Shown here: positions 8,532-17,402 of the stretch, one piece after another | How positions within the stretch are numbered: the stretch's first letter is position 1 | Layout of the letters: the number at the start of each line of letters is the position of its first letter | Assembly: GCF_026168555.1 (NCBI RefSeq) | Contig: NZ_CP092471.1 | Location: forward strand, 568,501-632,500 | From: Qipengyuania spongiae | Lineage (GTDB): Bacteria > Pseudomonadota > Alphaproteobacteria > Sphingomonadales > Sphingomonadaceae | Direction: 5' to 3' | DNA: 64,000 bases | The notes under the pieces: model-generated | Seen by the model: only the letters and a program-made list of their open reading frames with translations | Told to the model about the DNA's origin: nothing | The model's database searches: none | Program-made: the position numbers and the translations under genes

Positions 8532-10214
8532 ATGGGCGGATCGGGAAGAAAGCTCGAGGATATTCCCGACGACGACTGGCAACTGGCGGTCGACAGACAA
8601 TCAACGATCCGGCGTCTTGCCGACTTGGACGACATCACGAAGGACGACATTCGCGCGGCAAGTGAGGAGCTTGGTCTGGGGCGCTCGCGAATATACGAGT
8701 TGCTGGCAAATTACAGGAAGCACGGCGGCGGCGCTTCATCGATCGCCAACAAGAAACGCGGACCCAAGGAAGGCGCATCCCGTCTTCCCAAAGAGCTCGA
8801 TGAGTTCATCTACGCTTCCATCGATAGGTTCTATGCGAGGCGGCAGAAACCCAAGATTGCCGATGTCTGCCTTGAAATCGCGACCGACTGCCATCAGCGC
8901 GGATGGAGAGCCCCGTCGCGAGCCGCGGTCGAAACACGCATCGCACGGCTCGATCAGTGGAGGCTTCTCGCGAAGCGCGAAGGCGAAAAGATCGCCGGCG
9001 ACAAGTATCGCCCGATCGGCGTGCCGTTCACCATGTCGCGGGCGCTTCAATGGGTGCAGGGCGATCATACCGTAGCGGATGTCATGCTCGTCGACGACGT
9101 CTTCAGACGATCGATTTGCCGTCCACTCGTGACATTCTTCATCGATATTTTCACGCGTATCGTGCTTGGTTGGTACGTCTCTTTCGAGGAGCCGTCGCGG
9201 ACGTCCTTGGGCATGGCGCTGCATCATGCGGTCTTCCCGAAAGGCCGCTATCTTCGAAACTTCGGGCTCGACCTCGACCTGCCGGGACATGGTGTCCCCG
9301 AGACGATCAGCCTGGACAATGCCAAGGCTCATCTCTCACCCGACTTTCTTCGGGGGTGTCAACAACATGGCATCAAACGCCACCTCAGGCCGGTCAAGAA
9401 ACCCTGGTTCGGCGGTCACATCGAGCGGTTCATCGGGACCACTATGGGGGCTGTGCACCTCATTCCAGGTTCGACCTATTCGAGCATCGCCGAGAGGAAG
9501 GAATACGATTCCGAGAGCGAAGCCTGCATGACGATCGGCGAATTCGAAAGATGGCTCGCGATCCAGATATCGCTATATCACAATCAGAAGCATTCCGCGC
9601 TCGGAGTCACGCCCCTGACGGCATGGGCGGAAGCGATGAACGATAGACCAGTCCTTCGACGGCTGCCCGACGAGCACGACTTCGTCCTTCATTTCCTGCC
9701 ATCAAAGCGCAGGAAAGTGCGCCCGGACGGCATCCGGCTCTTCAACGTCTTCTACAAGAACGACGGCGCGCAAGCGTTCGTCGATGGCAGCACCAATAGG
9801 GAAAAGATCAAGTACAATCCCCGCGACATGTCGACCATCTATATCGAGAACAAGGCCGGCGAACATTTGGCGGTCGGCTACAAGGATCTGACCCGCCCGC
9901 CGGTGACGAAGCACGAACTCGACATCGCCAACGAGGCTCTTCTCGAGCGTGGGCGCAATTCAGTGAACGAGGACCGACTGTTCCAGATGATTCTGCTTCG
10001 CCGGGATTTCATCGCGCAAAGCGTCAAGAAGACTAAGAAAGCGAGGAGGGAGGCCATGCGGATCACGCACGCCATAGCCGAGGGGCGCGCCATCGCTAAA
10101 AAAGCTCAAAATGCCCCCAAACTTTTGCCGCCCCCCGCCGATCTCGATAGCGCCGGGTGCGGGGAGTCCGACAACGAGGTTATCGTGCCCTTCGAAATCG
10201 AGTTCGAAGATTGA
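8532..10214 (+). CDS. tniA: TniA/TnsB-like DDE transposase
   Basis: Mu/TnsB-type transposase that cuts and joins the element ends. It has 560 residues. N-terminal helix-turn-helix regions (residues ~25-130) are followed by an integrase core with catalytic Asp178 in GDHT, Asp262 in LDNAKAH and Glu298 in GGHIERFIG. This is a DD(35)E arrangement. A Mu-transposase-type beta-barrel C-terminal domain follows from about 390, and a Lys/Arg-rich tail ends PFEIEFED, a plausible contact for the TniB ATPase. A good Shine-Dalgarno supports the ATG. It is the first gene of the tni operon and looks intact. Confidence 0.93.
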   Translation: MGGSGRKLEDIPDDDWQLAVDRQSTIRRLADLDDITKDDIRAASEELGLGRSRIYELLANYRKHGGGASSIANKKRGPKEGASRLPKELDEFIYASIDRFYARRQKPKIADVCLEIATDCHQRGWRAPSRAAVETRIARLDQWRLLAKREGEKIAGDKYRPIGVPFTMSRALQWVQGDHTVADVMLVDDVFRRSICRPLVTFFIDIFTRIVLGWYVSFEEPSRTSLGMALHHAVFPKGRYLRNFGLDLDLPGHGVPETISLDNAKAHLSPDFLRGCQQHGIKRHLRPVKKPWFGGHIERFIGTTMGAVHLIPGSTYSSIAERKEYDSESEACMTIGEFERWLAIQISLYHNQKHSALGVTPLTAWAEAMNDRPVLRRLPDEHDFVLHFLPSKRRKVRPDGIRLFNVFYKNDGAQAFVDGSTNREKIKYNPRDMSTIYIENKAGEHLAVGYKDLTRPPVTKHELDIANEALLERGRNSVNEDRLFQMILLRRDFIAQSVKKTKKARREAMRITHAIAEGRAIAKKAQNAPKLLPPPADLDSAGCGESDNEVIVPFEIEFED

Positions 10215-11146
10215 GCGGTTCCTTCGATCATCTGCACCCCAGGGTTCGGGAAGTCGCTGGTAAGCCGGACAAGGAACGTATCGCGTGGCTCCAGGTCGAC
10301 AGATGGGTCAAGCTCGATCGATCCGAGGCTGCGCTCGCCCAGCTCGAAGCGCTGCTCGCCTACCCCACGAGAGGGCGCATGCCCTGTCTCCTCATCCACG
10401 GGACCACGGGCATGGGGAAGAGCGAGATACTCGAGCGATTCCACGAACGCCATCCGTGGTCCATCGACACGAAGACCGGTCGCGAGACGCTTCCGGTACT
10501 TCTCGCCGAGATGCCGCCAGAGGCGACCGAAATCGACTTCTACGAGGCGATCCTCGACCAGCTCAATTATCGCCAGAGAAGCTCGGGCACCGCGCGCGAG
10601 CGAAGAGGTCAGGTGATAGCAGTCATGGCCGATGCTGGCGTCAGGGTTCTGATGCTCGACGAGATCGACAAGATGCTCGGCAGTACGCCGCGCCAACAAA
10701 AACTGTTTCTCAACAGCATTCGATACCTGACGAACCAACTGCGCATTCCCATCGTGTGCGCCGGCGCGACAGGAGCGCGGCTCGCGATACGGACCGACCC
10801 CAACCTCGCCGACCGCTTCGCATCGTTCGAATTGCATCACTGGCAAAAGGGGCGAGCGCTCAAACAGCTTCTCGCATTGTTTTCAATGAGCCTCCCGCTT
10901 CGCAAGCCATCGGATCTTACGACTTCCGAAATGCAGGACGAGGTCATCAAGATGACTGCCGGCGTGACCGGAAGGATATTCCGGCTGTTCGAAGCGCTGG
11001 CGATCGCCGCCATCGTCTCGGGACGCGAACAGATCGATCTTGGCAGTCTGCGCGATGAGTATCTGCTTTTGCCGCTCGTCTCGATGGAAGTCCAAAAATC
11101 TGAGGATCATGCGGTCGCCGGCTATCTTTTCGGCGACGCGGGGTGA
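10211..11146 (+). CDS. tniB: TniB/TnsC-like AAA+ ATPase
   Basis: AAA+ ATPase that couples target selection to the TniA transposase. It has 311 residues starting at TTG, overlapping the tniA stop by four bases. Walker A GTTGMGKS lies near residue 67 and Walker B VLMLDEIDK near 155. A sensor-like GATGARLA and an Arg-containing DPNLADRFASF segment, as in TnsC/TniB, follow. No membrane segment is present. Translational coupling to tniA and tniQ is evident from the overlapping codons. It appears complete. Confidence 0.93.
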   Translation: MSGSFDHLHPRVREVAGKPDKERIAWLQVDRWVKLDRSEAALAQLEALLAYPTRGRMPCLLIHGTTGMGKSEILERFHERHPWSIDTKTGRETLPVLLAEMPPEATEIDFYEAILDQLNYRQRSSGTARERRGQVIAVMADAGVRVLMLDEIDKMLGSTPRQQKLFLNSIRYLTNQLRIPIVCAGATGARLAIRTDPNLADRFASFELHHWQKGRALKQLLALFSMSLPLRKPSDLTTSEMQDEVIKMTAGVTGRIFRLFEALAIAAIVSGREQIDLGSLRDEYLLLPLVSMEVQKSEDHAVAGYLFGDAG

Positions 11147-12285
11147 CGAGCCGTGGACCGTTGCCGGACGAATGCATTTCGTCCTGGCTCGACCGTGAAC
11201 TGGCGCTCCACCCCCGGATCGAACGCCCGACAGCCAGGCATTACCATGCCGGTGACGGACCTATGGTTCACCCCGACATACGGCCGCGCAGACTGTGGCT
11301 CGAACAAGTCGCCGCGATCTTCGCGATTGATTCCGAAGAGCTTCGCCATGCAACGCTGTGGCATCGCTATCCCGGTATCGAGGCTCAATACCTTCGCTGG
11401 GCCAGGGATCCATACCATGAATATGTGTTCGGCGGGAAACGCAAGGACCGGACAGACGTCCGCATCAGGTGGTGCACCCGCTGCCTTTCCGAAGACATGC
11501 GACAGGGTATCTCGGGGTATGTCCGCCGAGACTGGCTGCTGTCGACCCAGACCGTCTGCCCGAAACATGCCTGGCCCTTGGAGGGCAATTGCTCGACCTG
11601 CCGGAGAACGAGCTATTCGCACGATTTCAGAAATTCCCACTGGCCCGGACCATATTGCGAGCATTGTGGCTTTCCACTGACGCGTGCTCAGAAACCGGTC
11701 CTTCGCGCCGAGCCTATCGGACTGGAGGCCTGGAGGGCGCTGGTCCAATTCGAGAAGGGGGTGAAGGAGGTCGTAGTCAGGAAACCCGATCGAACTCTCG
11801 CACGCGGCAAGATTGCCCGGCGGAAATTTCTGGCCGCCTACTGCGACCTATTCGAGCTGCTCTTCGAGGTCGATTACAGGCGGAAAGGCAGTTTGCGCGG
11901 AATCGACTACTTCGAGACCCTCGCCCTGCCATTCTATCAGATGCACGTGACGCAGCCTTCGCCGATCTGCCATCCCATGCTCGTTGCCGTGTCGTCGCTC
12001 GCGATGCGGATCTCGGCGACGATCGGAGCCTTGTTCGACGAAACCGATGTCCTGCCGAAACTCTTTTTCCAGCGAAGCCGCGCGGAACTGCTGGGTCACC
12101 TTTCCTGGTTCTACGGTTACGGGAAATCGAACGCTCTGTGGGAGGCCCGCAACCGGTGGCCGGAGAAGTTCCTGGCGGATCTAGAAGCGGCGCCCTTCGA
12201 AATGGCGCTGGACATGGAACTGAGAAATCCCCGAGGCTTGTTCGACGCGATTTCGCATTACGAGCGCACCGGACAGATAGCTTAG
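11143..12285 (+). CDS. tniQ: TniQ family target-selection protein
   Basis: TniQ-family protein of 380 residues starting at GTG inside the tniB stop. TniQ proteins recruit the TnsC-type ATPase and read target DNA or partner proteins. The zinc-binding core is visible: WCTRC near residue 110, CPKH near 140, then CSTC and CEHC near 150-180. The N-terminal PDECISSWLDR matches the usual TniQ opening (ESLxSWLxR). The C-terminal half is helical and poorly conserved, as is normal. The gene ends just before a non-coding, strongly structured spacer. Confidence 0.9.
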   Translation: MTSRGPLPDECISSWLDRELALHPRIERPTARHYHAGDGPMVHPDIRPRRLWLEQVAAIFAIDSEELRHATLWHRYPGIEAQYLRWARDPYHEYVFGGKRKDRTDVRIRWCTRCLSEDMRQGISGYVRRDWLLSTQTVCPKHAWPLEGNCSTCRRTSYSHDFRNSHWPGPYCEHCGFPLTRAQKPVLRAEPIGLEAWRALVQFEKGVKEVVVRKPDRTLARGKIARRKFLAAYCDLFELLFEVDYRRKGSLRGIDYFETLALPFYQMHVTQPSPICHPMLVAVSSLAMRISATIGALFDETDVLPKLFFQRSRAELLGHLSWFYGYGKSNALWEARNRWPEKFLADLEAAPFEMALDMELRNPRGLFDAISHYERTGQIA

Positions 12286-12383
12286 ACCGTGGCATTCCCC
12301 AACATACGTTGGTCAAAATCCGCGTAACGACTTTCCCGCATCATCATTATATTCTAATCTAGTTCTCGCCTGGCGGTGTGTCC

Positions 12384-12552
12384 CGACGGGTGAGGCGTCG
12401 TAACCTCCGGACCTCTCAGCCGGTCGACAGCAATGTCGGCCGGGTGGCTGTCGCGCATGTCCAGGGCTTCGCCTAAAGGCGGCAGCGCTCGCGCGAGAGC
12501 CCGGGTTACGAACACCCGGCTTCGGCCTGCCTCCCAACGTCAATCAGGGAGG
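12384..12552 (+). ncRNA. Candidate structured RNA between tniQ and the last transposon gene
   Basis: Six local hairpins can be drawn by eye. 12384-12400 has a 5-bp stem. 12420-12443 has a 10-bp stem (one G-U) closed by a GCAA tetraloop. 12470-12481 has 4 bp. 12487-12500 has 4 bp. 12501-12519 has 6 bp with a 7-base loop. 12530-12552 pairs CCTCCC with GGGAGG. In addition 12398-12405 (TCGTAACC) is complementary to 12504-12511 (GGTTACGA), a possible long-range pairing. The last hairpin would hide the Shine-Dalgarno of the next gene. This may be a leader that controls that gene or a separate RNA. An AT-rich -10-like TATATT lies at 12348. High GC makes chance stems common. Confidence 0.4.
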
Positions 12553-12564
12553 TTTCCCCGCTTC

Positions 12565-13944
12565 GTGTCCGCCGAACTTCGAACTTCATCGCTGCCGCAG
12601 CATTTCAGTTCGCTCATCGAGCAGCGCAACGTCTGGTCCGACTGGTTTCCGCACGACTGGATCAGCCCTCTGTCCTGGGTGCAGATGGCCGCCATGCTCA
12701 TGCGCGGAACGAAGCCGGAATCGATGATCGACCGGCTCGCGCCCGTACTCGAGGGTACGCGTGTTACGATCGAGGCGAGCTATCTCGAGTTGGCGAAGAA
12801 AGCTCCTGCCGATCGCACGATACTGCTGACCTACGACGACTACCGCGAACAATTTCAGGACGAACTGCTCGAGAGATACGAAGGGTTTCTCGAAACGCTG
12901 GTCGGCGACGTCGATCTCGAATGGCTTCGCGACAGACTGCTGCGCAACGGAGCGGGCGCGCAGAGCTTTATCTGGTTCCTTCTGAACGGGATCGCCAACG
13001 CAGCGATCGAAGACGAGCTCGATCCGACATCGGTGACGACGGAAGCGCGTTGGCTCGCCGAACTTGAATTCTGCGATCCGGCCCATCTCGCCGGCGACGA
13101 AGCCGTGCTTCGTTTCTTCTACCGCGAATTCCGCGAGACTTTCACTCAAGCCGCGCCCCTGCCAGCTCGTCCCTCGACCTACCCCCGCGTCGAAAATCCG
13201 ATCTACGGCGACGAGGACCAATACATCTCACGCCTGAAGGCGATCGAAAACCGGCAGGCGCGTCAACTGGCGCGCGAACTTGCTCCGACCTCGGAGCCGG
13301 TCGATCTTCCCTCCGACGCCTGGATGCGCGCGATGCGCGCAAACCCCTGGAGCCAGGCGCTGGATCTCGCGCGCGTTCCGCCGTTCCACTGGCAACGACA
13401 GGTCGCCTTCATGCTGCGCGACGTCTCGCTCGACGCCGTTTCTCGGCGGATCGAGACGAACCTTATCGAAATGGCCGAGGCGACCGCTTCGCGAGCGCTC
13501 GAAGAGGCCGAAGCGCGTGGTCGAGCGGTCGAGGACATTGAATTCGGGCTGTGGTTCAGATGGTGGCGAGAGCATTTTCGGCACTGGCAGGATCCGCTCC
13601 GTCTCACGCTGGAACGATTGTGCCGACCCGACGACGCGAGTCTCGTCGGCGACTGGCTTGCAAGGTTCGAGCCCGCGGTGTTCGCGGATTTCGTCATTGG
13701 TTGCGCGCACGCGAATACGGTTCTGCAACACATCGCGACCCGAACTTGCGATCGCGAGAGCGGCAGCGAACGGCTCTTCATCATCAGTGGCGATCGGCCT
13801 CTTCGTCGCTGTGGCCTCCACGACGTCACTCTCGAAGTTTGGAAATGCTTTTGCCGCGATAATGGCATCTCGGATCGCGGCGAATTCTACGCGCTGGATT
13901 TCGAGGTGAATTGGGAGGCTCCTCTCGCAGCTCGCCAGAGATAG
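12565..13944 (+). CDS. Unrecognised 459-residue protein, probable transposon component
   Basis: I do not recognise a family. The protein is soluble, acidic to neutral and rich in Trp and Arg. It has repeated WF/W-x-W clusters (WSDWFPHDWISPLSW near the start, WFRWWREHFRHWQDP near residue 330) and long charged helices. It has no Cys cluster, Walker motif or obvious nuclease triad. The GTG at 12565 is chosen because AGGGAGG lies 12 bases upstream and upstream in-frame sequence looks non-coding; an ATG at 12433 would lie inside the structured spacer. Position after tniA-tniB-tniQ, same strand and similar codon use suggest it travels with the element. It could be a fourth transposition factor or cargo. 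Confidence 0.6.
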   Translation: MSAELRTSSLPQHFSSLIEQRNVWSDWFPHDWISPLSWVQMAAMLMRGTKPESMIDRLAPVLEGTRVTIEASYLELAKKAPADRTILLTYDDYREQFQDELLERYEGFLETLVGDVDLEWLRDRLLRNGAGAQSFIWFLLNGIANAAIEDELDPTSVTTEARWLAELEFCDPAHLAGDEAVLRFFYREFRETFTQAAPLPARPSTYPRVENPIYGDEDQYISRLKAIENRQARQLARELAPTSEPVDLPSDAWMRAMRANPWSQALDLARVPPFHWQRQVAFMLRDVSLDAVSRRIETNLIEMAEATASRALEEAEARGRAVEDIEFGLWFRWWREHFRHWQDPLRLTLERLCRPDDASLVGDWLARFEPAVFADFVIGCAHANTVLQHIATRTCDRESGSERLFIISGDRPLRRCGLHDVTLEVWKCFCRDNGISDRGEFYALDFEVNWEAPLAARQR

Positions 13945-14021
13945 TGGAAACGCCCGCCCCGAAATGCTTCTTATTCTGTTTTTGAGAAACGGAGACCTCG
14001 GGGAAGCCGTTACCTCCGGTA

Positions 14022-15062
14022 TCAGCCTCTTGTCTTGAGAATGAACCAGAAACTCCAGCTTGCCAAAAGCCCCAGAAGAACGAGAGCGAGACCAGCGAAC
14101 GTCATCGCGGTTCGCCAGACGAGCCCTCCGACCTTGGCCGCATGGATCGGATAGAACTTTTCCGTGATCGCCGATGCCGTATCGCTCGTCGCCGGATCTT
14201 CGACCGCCACCACCTCGGCCGTGTCCGGTGCTACCCAGACGTAACTCCGTCCATTCGGCGTCCATTCGAAGGACTGGCGGTAGCGGATCGCGATCGGTGC
14301 GCCCGGTTCGCCTAGCAGCATGATGCGACGCGCTTCGGCGCCGGGATAGATCGCCTGCGCACTGGTCATCACACGCCGCCAGTCGGTTCGCGCGTCGACC
14401 GCAGCCAGATCGTCCGGAAGTGGAGATTCCGCCTTCTCGCCAGCCAGCGGCGAAAGCAGCCACGCGGCGACCGCAGGGAATACCATCACGGCACCCGTGA
14501 ACGCCGCGACGATCAGCAACGGCGAGGCGACCACGCCGAGATCACGGTGATGACGCACGATAGCGCTCTTGGTGAAGCGCACGGGCCAGAGCCGAAAGGT
14601 GAAGGTCTTGCGAGTACGCCACCAGAGGATCAGGCCGGTGATGCTGAACCCAAGCAGCAGAAAACCGAGCACGCCGGTCACGATCTTTCCCGCATCTCCC
14701 ATGAACAGATAGTGGTGCAGATCGAACAGCCACAGTTCGGGCCGTTCCCACATGCCGTCCCAACGCTCGACCACCGTGCCGTCCAGGGCGAGATAGGCGC
14801 CGCCGCCGTCGGCGTAGATGGCTTGGTGGAGACCGATCTCCTCGCCCGCGAACGTGATGCGCGAAAGATCGGGACCGGCCTCGAGCGCGCGTTCGATGAC
14901 AAATCCGAGCGCTACGGGATCGTTCATCGCTGGCTCGTCGGCGCCCGGCAGCATGATCCAGGCATCCTCCCACAGCAACACCGTGCCGGAAAGGCCGATG
15001 ATGGCCATGAGGATGCCGACGATGCCGCCCGTCCAGCGATGCAGCCAGAGGAGCGCTCGCAT
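14022..15062 (-). CDS. PepSY-associated membrane protein (iron-uptake partner)
   Basis: PepSY_TM-type integral-membrane protein of 346 residues. It opens with a helix preceded by WLHRWTGG, then a large periplasmic PepSY portion, a second helix with FDLHHYLFMG and a third with WWRTRKTFTF-LRP-like sequence. Its last helices begin FWLVRTAM-like sequence and end SWSFWFILKTRG. The conserved His pairs fit heme-binding ferric-reductase roles known for relatives beside siderophore receptors. The ATG at 15062 shares a base with the receptor stop, so the two form one operon transcribed from the Fur-like site. The reductase role is inferred. Confidence 0.82.
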   Translation of the reverse strand: MRALLWLHRWTGGIVGILMAIIGLSGTVLLWEDAWIMLPGADEPAMNDPVALGFVIERALEAGPDLSRITFAGEEIGLHQAIYADGGGAYLALDGTVVERWDGMWERPELWLFDLHHYLFMGDAGKIVTGVLGFLLLGFSITGLILWWRTRKTFTFRLWPVRFTKSAIVRHHRDLGVVASPLLIVAAFTGAVMVFPAVAAWLLSPLAGEKAESPLPDDLAAVDARTDWRRVMTSAQAIYPGAEARRIMLLGEPGAPIAIRYRQSFEWTPNGRSYVWVAPDTAEVVAVEDPATSDTASAITEKFYPIHAAKVGGLVWRTAMTFAGLALVLLGLLASWSFWFILKTRG

Positions 15063-17200
15063 CAGAATGCGCCGCGCCAGTTCAGCGTAAAGGTCCGTCC
15101 GCGTCCGGAGAAGAAGCGGCTGTTGTCGGTCACGCGAACCGTGTCGCTGTCGTAGGTCACGTAGAAGTCGTCGGTGAGATTGGACGCAGCCAGCGCGAAC
15201 TCACCGATATCGGTGCGATAGGCGATAAAGGCGTCGATGAGGGTGTAGCCTTCGAAGTCGGTCGCGGTGGCCGCGTCGTTGAACTTGCGGGACAGGTAGA
15301 ACCGCGCCTGGGCGCGCAAGCTCAGCGGCCCTACGGCATAGTCGGCCGCGAGATTGATGCGGTCGGGCGAGATGTTCGCCCCGTCGAGATCCTCGTCGAC
15401 CAAGCCATCGCCGTCACCATCGGTGCGACCGGAGAGGTCGGCATAGCCGCCGCTGAGCGACAACCCGGGCACCGGCGTGTTCCAGTCCACGCTCGCCTCG
15501 AACCCTTCGATCTCGATCGGTTGCCGCTCGACCTCGAAGACGTCGTTGCGCAGTACGAGCAGCGAGCCGAAATCGCTCGACGACCAGAAATAGCTCGCCG
15601 AGGCCTGGAGCGCGCCGCGGTTCCATTCCAGACCGAGCTCGCGATTGTTCGACACGACCGGTTCGAGCGAGAGGAAGTCGTCGACATCGACGCCGGGCTG
15701 CGTGATGCCGCGCAGGATGCGTCCCACGTCGGCGATGGTGAACCCTTCCGCGTAACTGCCATAGGCGCGCAGTCCGTCGACGGGTTCGACGATCACGCCG
15801 GCGTTCCACAACACGTCCTCGAAGGATGGCGACCCGCCCTCGACCTCGACCGCTCCGTAGCTTGCGAGCGTGCGAAAGTCGTCGACCGAAAGCTCGACGT
15901 TTTCGTAGCGCAGGCCACCCGCCAGGCGAACGACGCCATCGGCGAGCGCCAGATTTCCCTGCAGGAACGGCGCCAGGCTACGGAAGTCGCTGCGCGGGAC
16001 CCAGACCCGGTCGGTCTGGACGAGCGATTGTTCGGTCCGATCGAACAGCGCGTCGAACCCTGCGGTAAGCGTCAGATCGTCGAAACCCGGAACGGCGCGC
16101 TCGTAGCTGACCTTGCCGCCGAGCTTGCGCGAGCGATTGGCCGACTGGTCGAACAGGGTGCCGGACGGATCGATCGCCGGATCCTGGAACGTGCCGAAGA
16201 CGCCGCCCCCGAACACGTCGCTCGTCTGGCTGTAGAAGCCCTGCAGCACGAAGGTGCCGCCGCCGAGGTCGGTATCGGTCAGCGAGGCGGACAGCAGTTG
16301 TGCGGTGTTGGACGGCGGATCGCCGGGCGTCACGCCGCGCACGCTGGTCGCGGGTATGTCGGTCGACCGGTCCCCAGGCAAGAGCACGTAATTCGCATTT
16401 CCCTCCAGTTCGAACCGGTTGGCGACCAGTTCGAGCCGCGCGCCGGTCGGTAGCTCGTATCCCAGGCGCGCGAAGAGGGACCAGCTGTCGCTGTCCTGGA
16501 TCTCGCCCTGTGTGCCGTCGACACCTATGCGGTTGCCCGCTCCGTCGAAGAACGCTCCGCGGCGCTCGAGGGTAGCGCCGAAACTCGCATCGAACGCGCC
16601 CGCACGGTAGCCTAGGAGCGCGCCCGACTTGGCGCCAATCCCTTCGCCGTCGAACCCGTCAGGCAGAGTGATCTGGGCGAGCGCGTCGATCGCCACCCCG
16701 TCCTCGCGCGGCGCGCCGACCGTGACCTGGTTTACGACGCCGCCGGTCGCGCCGATACCCTGAAGCGCGTTGGAGCCGTAGATCACCTCCACCCGATCGA
16801 TGAAGAACGGGTCGATCGTATAGCCATCGCGCGACCCGTCGCGTACCGGCGTCGATTGGGGAATGCCGTTGATCGCGTAGAGGGGCGACCGACCGCGCAA
16901 GCTCTCGCCGGCCCCGCTCAGCTTCTCGCGCGTCGGCGAGAACGAGGGAAGAAGTGCCGAGACGGCATCGACGGTCGAGCCCGACACCAGGACCTGCCGG
17001 TCGAGCGCTTCGCAGTCGATTACGTCCACGGTCAGCGGCAGCGCGCTCGCTGGAAGCTGCGAGCGCGCGGCGGTGACGACGATTTCCGAGGATGGATTGT
17101 CGTCCTGCTCGGTCTCGATGGTGTCTGAAGATTGGACGTTCTGGGCGTAGGCCGGCGAGGCTAGGACGAGCGCCAGGGCGCCGGCGAGGAAGCGATGCAT
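15062..17200 (-). CDS. TonB-dependent outer-membrane receptor
   Basis: Complete TonB-dependent receptor (712 residues). A signal peptide ends SPAYAQ near residue 20. A short N-terminal segment is followed by SEIVVTAARSQLPASALP, a TonB-box and plug opening. The plug runs to about 200 (VEVIYGSNALQGIGATGG). The 22-strand barrel ends in a canonical terminal Phe (FTLNWRGAF). The ATG at 17200 is preferred over an upstream in-frame ATG because AAGGAG lies 6 bases before it. Pairing with a PepSY membrane protein and the inverted repeat upstream suggest a ferric-siderophore substrate; the ligand is unknown. Confidence 0.92.
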   Translation of the reverse strand: MHRFLAGALALVLASPAYAQNVQSSDTIETEQDDNPSSEIVVTAARSQLPASALPLTVDVIDCEALDRQVLVSGSTVDAVSALLPSFSPTREKLSGAGESLRGRSPLYAINGIPQSTPVRDGSRDGYTIDPFFIDRVEVIYGSNALQGIGATGGVVNQVTVGAPREDGVAIDALAQITLPDGFDGEGIGAKSGALLGYRAGAFDASFGATLERRGAFFDGAGNRIGVDGTQGEIQDSDSWSLFARLGYELPTGARLELVANRFELEGNANYVLLPGDRSTDIPATSVRGVTPGDPPSNTAQLLSASLTDTDLGGGTFVLQGFYSQTSDVFGGGVFGTFQDPAIDPSGTLFDQSANRSRKLGGKVSYERAVPGFDDLTLTAGFDALFDRTEQSLVQTDRVWVPRSDFRSLAPFLQGNLALADGVVRLAGGLRYENVELSVDDFRTLASYGAVEVEGGSPSFEDVLWNAGVIVEPVDGLRAYGSYAEGFTIADVGRILRGITQPGVDVDDFLSLEPVVSNNRELGLEWNRGALQASASYFWSSSDFGSLLVLRNDVFEVERQPIEIEGFEASVDWNTPVPGLSLSGGYADLSGRTDGDGDGLVDEDLDGANISPDRINLAADYAVGPLSLRAQARFYLSRKFNDAATATDFEGYTLIDAFIAYRTDIGEFALAASNLTDDFYVTYDSDTVRVTDNSRFFSGRGRTFTLNWRGAF

Positions 17201-17237
17201 GGAAACTCCTTCAATGTAGAAGGGGCCCCTAGGGTGC

Positions 17238-17254
17238 TTGCGAATAGTTCGCAA
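17238..17254. promoter_or_regulatory. Fur-like operator (7-3-7 perfect inverted repeat)
   Basis: TTGCGAATAGTTCGCAA is a perfect 7-bp inverted repeat around TAG, 38 bases upstream of the TonB receptor start. Its TGCGAAT core and TTCGCA mirror resemble alphaproteobacterial Fur-type sites seen before TonB receptors. The fit to gene function is good; the protein that binds is inferred. Confidence 0.6.
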
Positions 17255-17402
17255 TAGCAGCTTGGCAGACTTACCCGTTCAGGACGAACATTCGCAGCGT
17301 TCTCGCGGTTCTCCCGATCGTTCTAAATTCTAGGGGTGCTCGCGTAGTCATCGGGATCGCTGCGGCAGGAGTAAATTAACCACGACGGTTTAGTCGTTTC
17401 GA

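Larger units (their letters stand above)
8382..13950 (+). mobile_element. Tni-type (Tn5053/Tn402/Tn7-like) transposon
   Basis: The left end begins TGTCAGTTTTGTCGAAAAG, the TGTCA-type terminus usual for this superfamily, directly after the interrupted exported-protein gene. The core tniA-tniB-tniQ genes overlap by a few bases each, forming one operon. A structured spacer and a further open frame follow. I could not find an inverted copy of the left end (ending ...ACTGACA) near 13950 or further right. The given end is therefore the end of the last gene likely to belong to it, not a mapped terminus. No resolvase, mercury or integron cassette is seen. Confidence 0.75.

Noticed and set aside
8382..13950. 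A CRISPR-associated transposon (CAST), suggested by tniA-tniB-tniQ followed by a structured spacer
   Set aside because: No Cas12k, Cascade or other Cas protein and no repeat-spacer array are present within the element; the fourth protein shows no Cas motif.
13945..14021. Right end of the Tni transposon in the gap after the 459-residue gene
   Set aside because: TTCTGTTTTTGAG resembles a left-end block but is in the wrong orientation, and no ACTGACA-type terminus or target duplication is present.
15521..16453. Open frame antisense to the TonB receptor
   Set aside because: No domain or ribosome-binding site; the receptor frame is intact over the same span.
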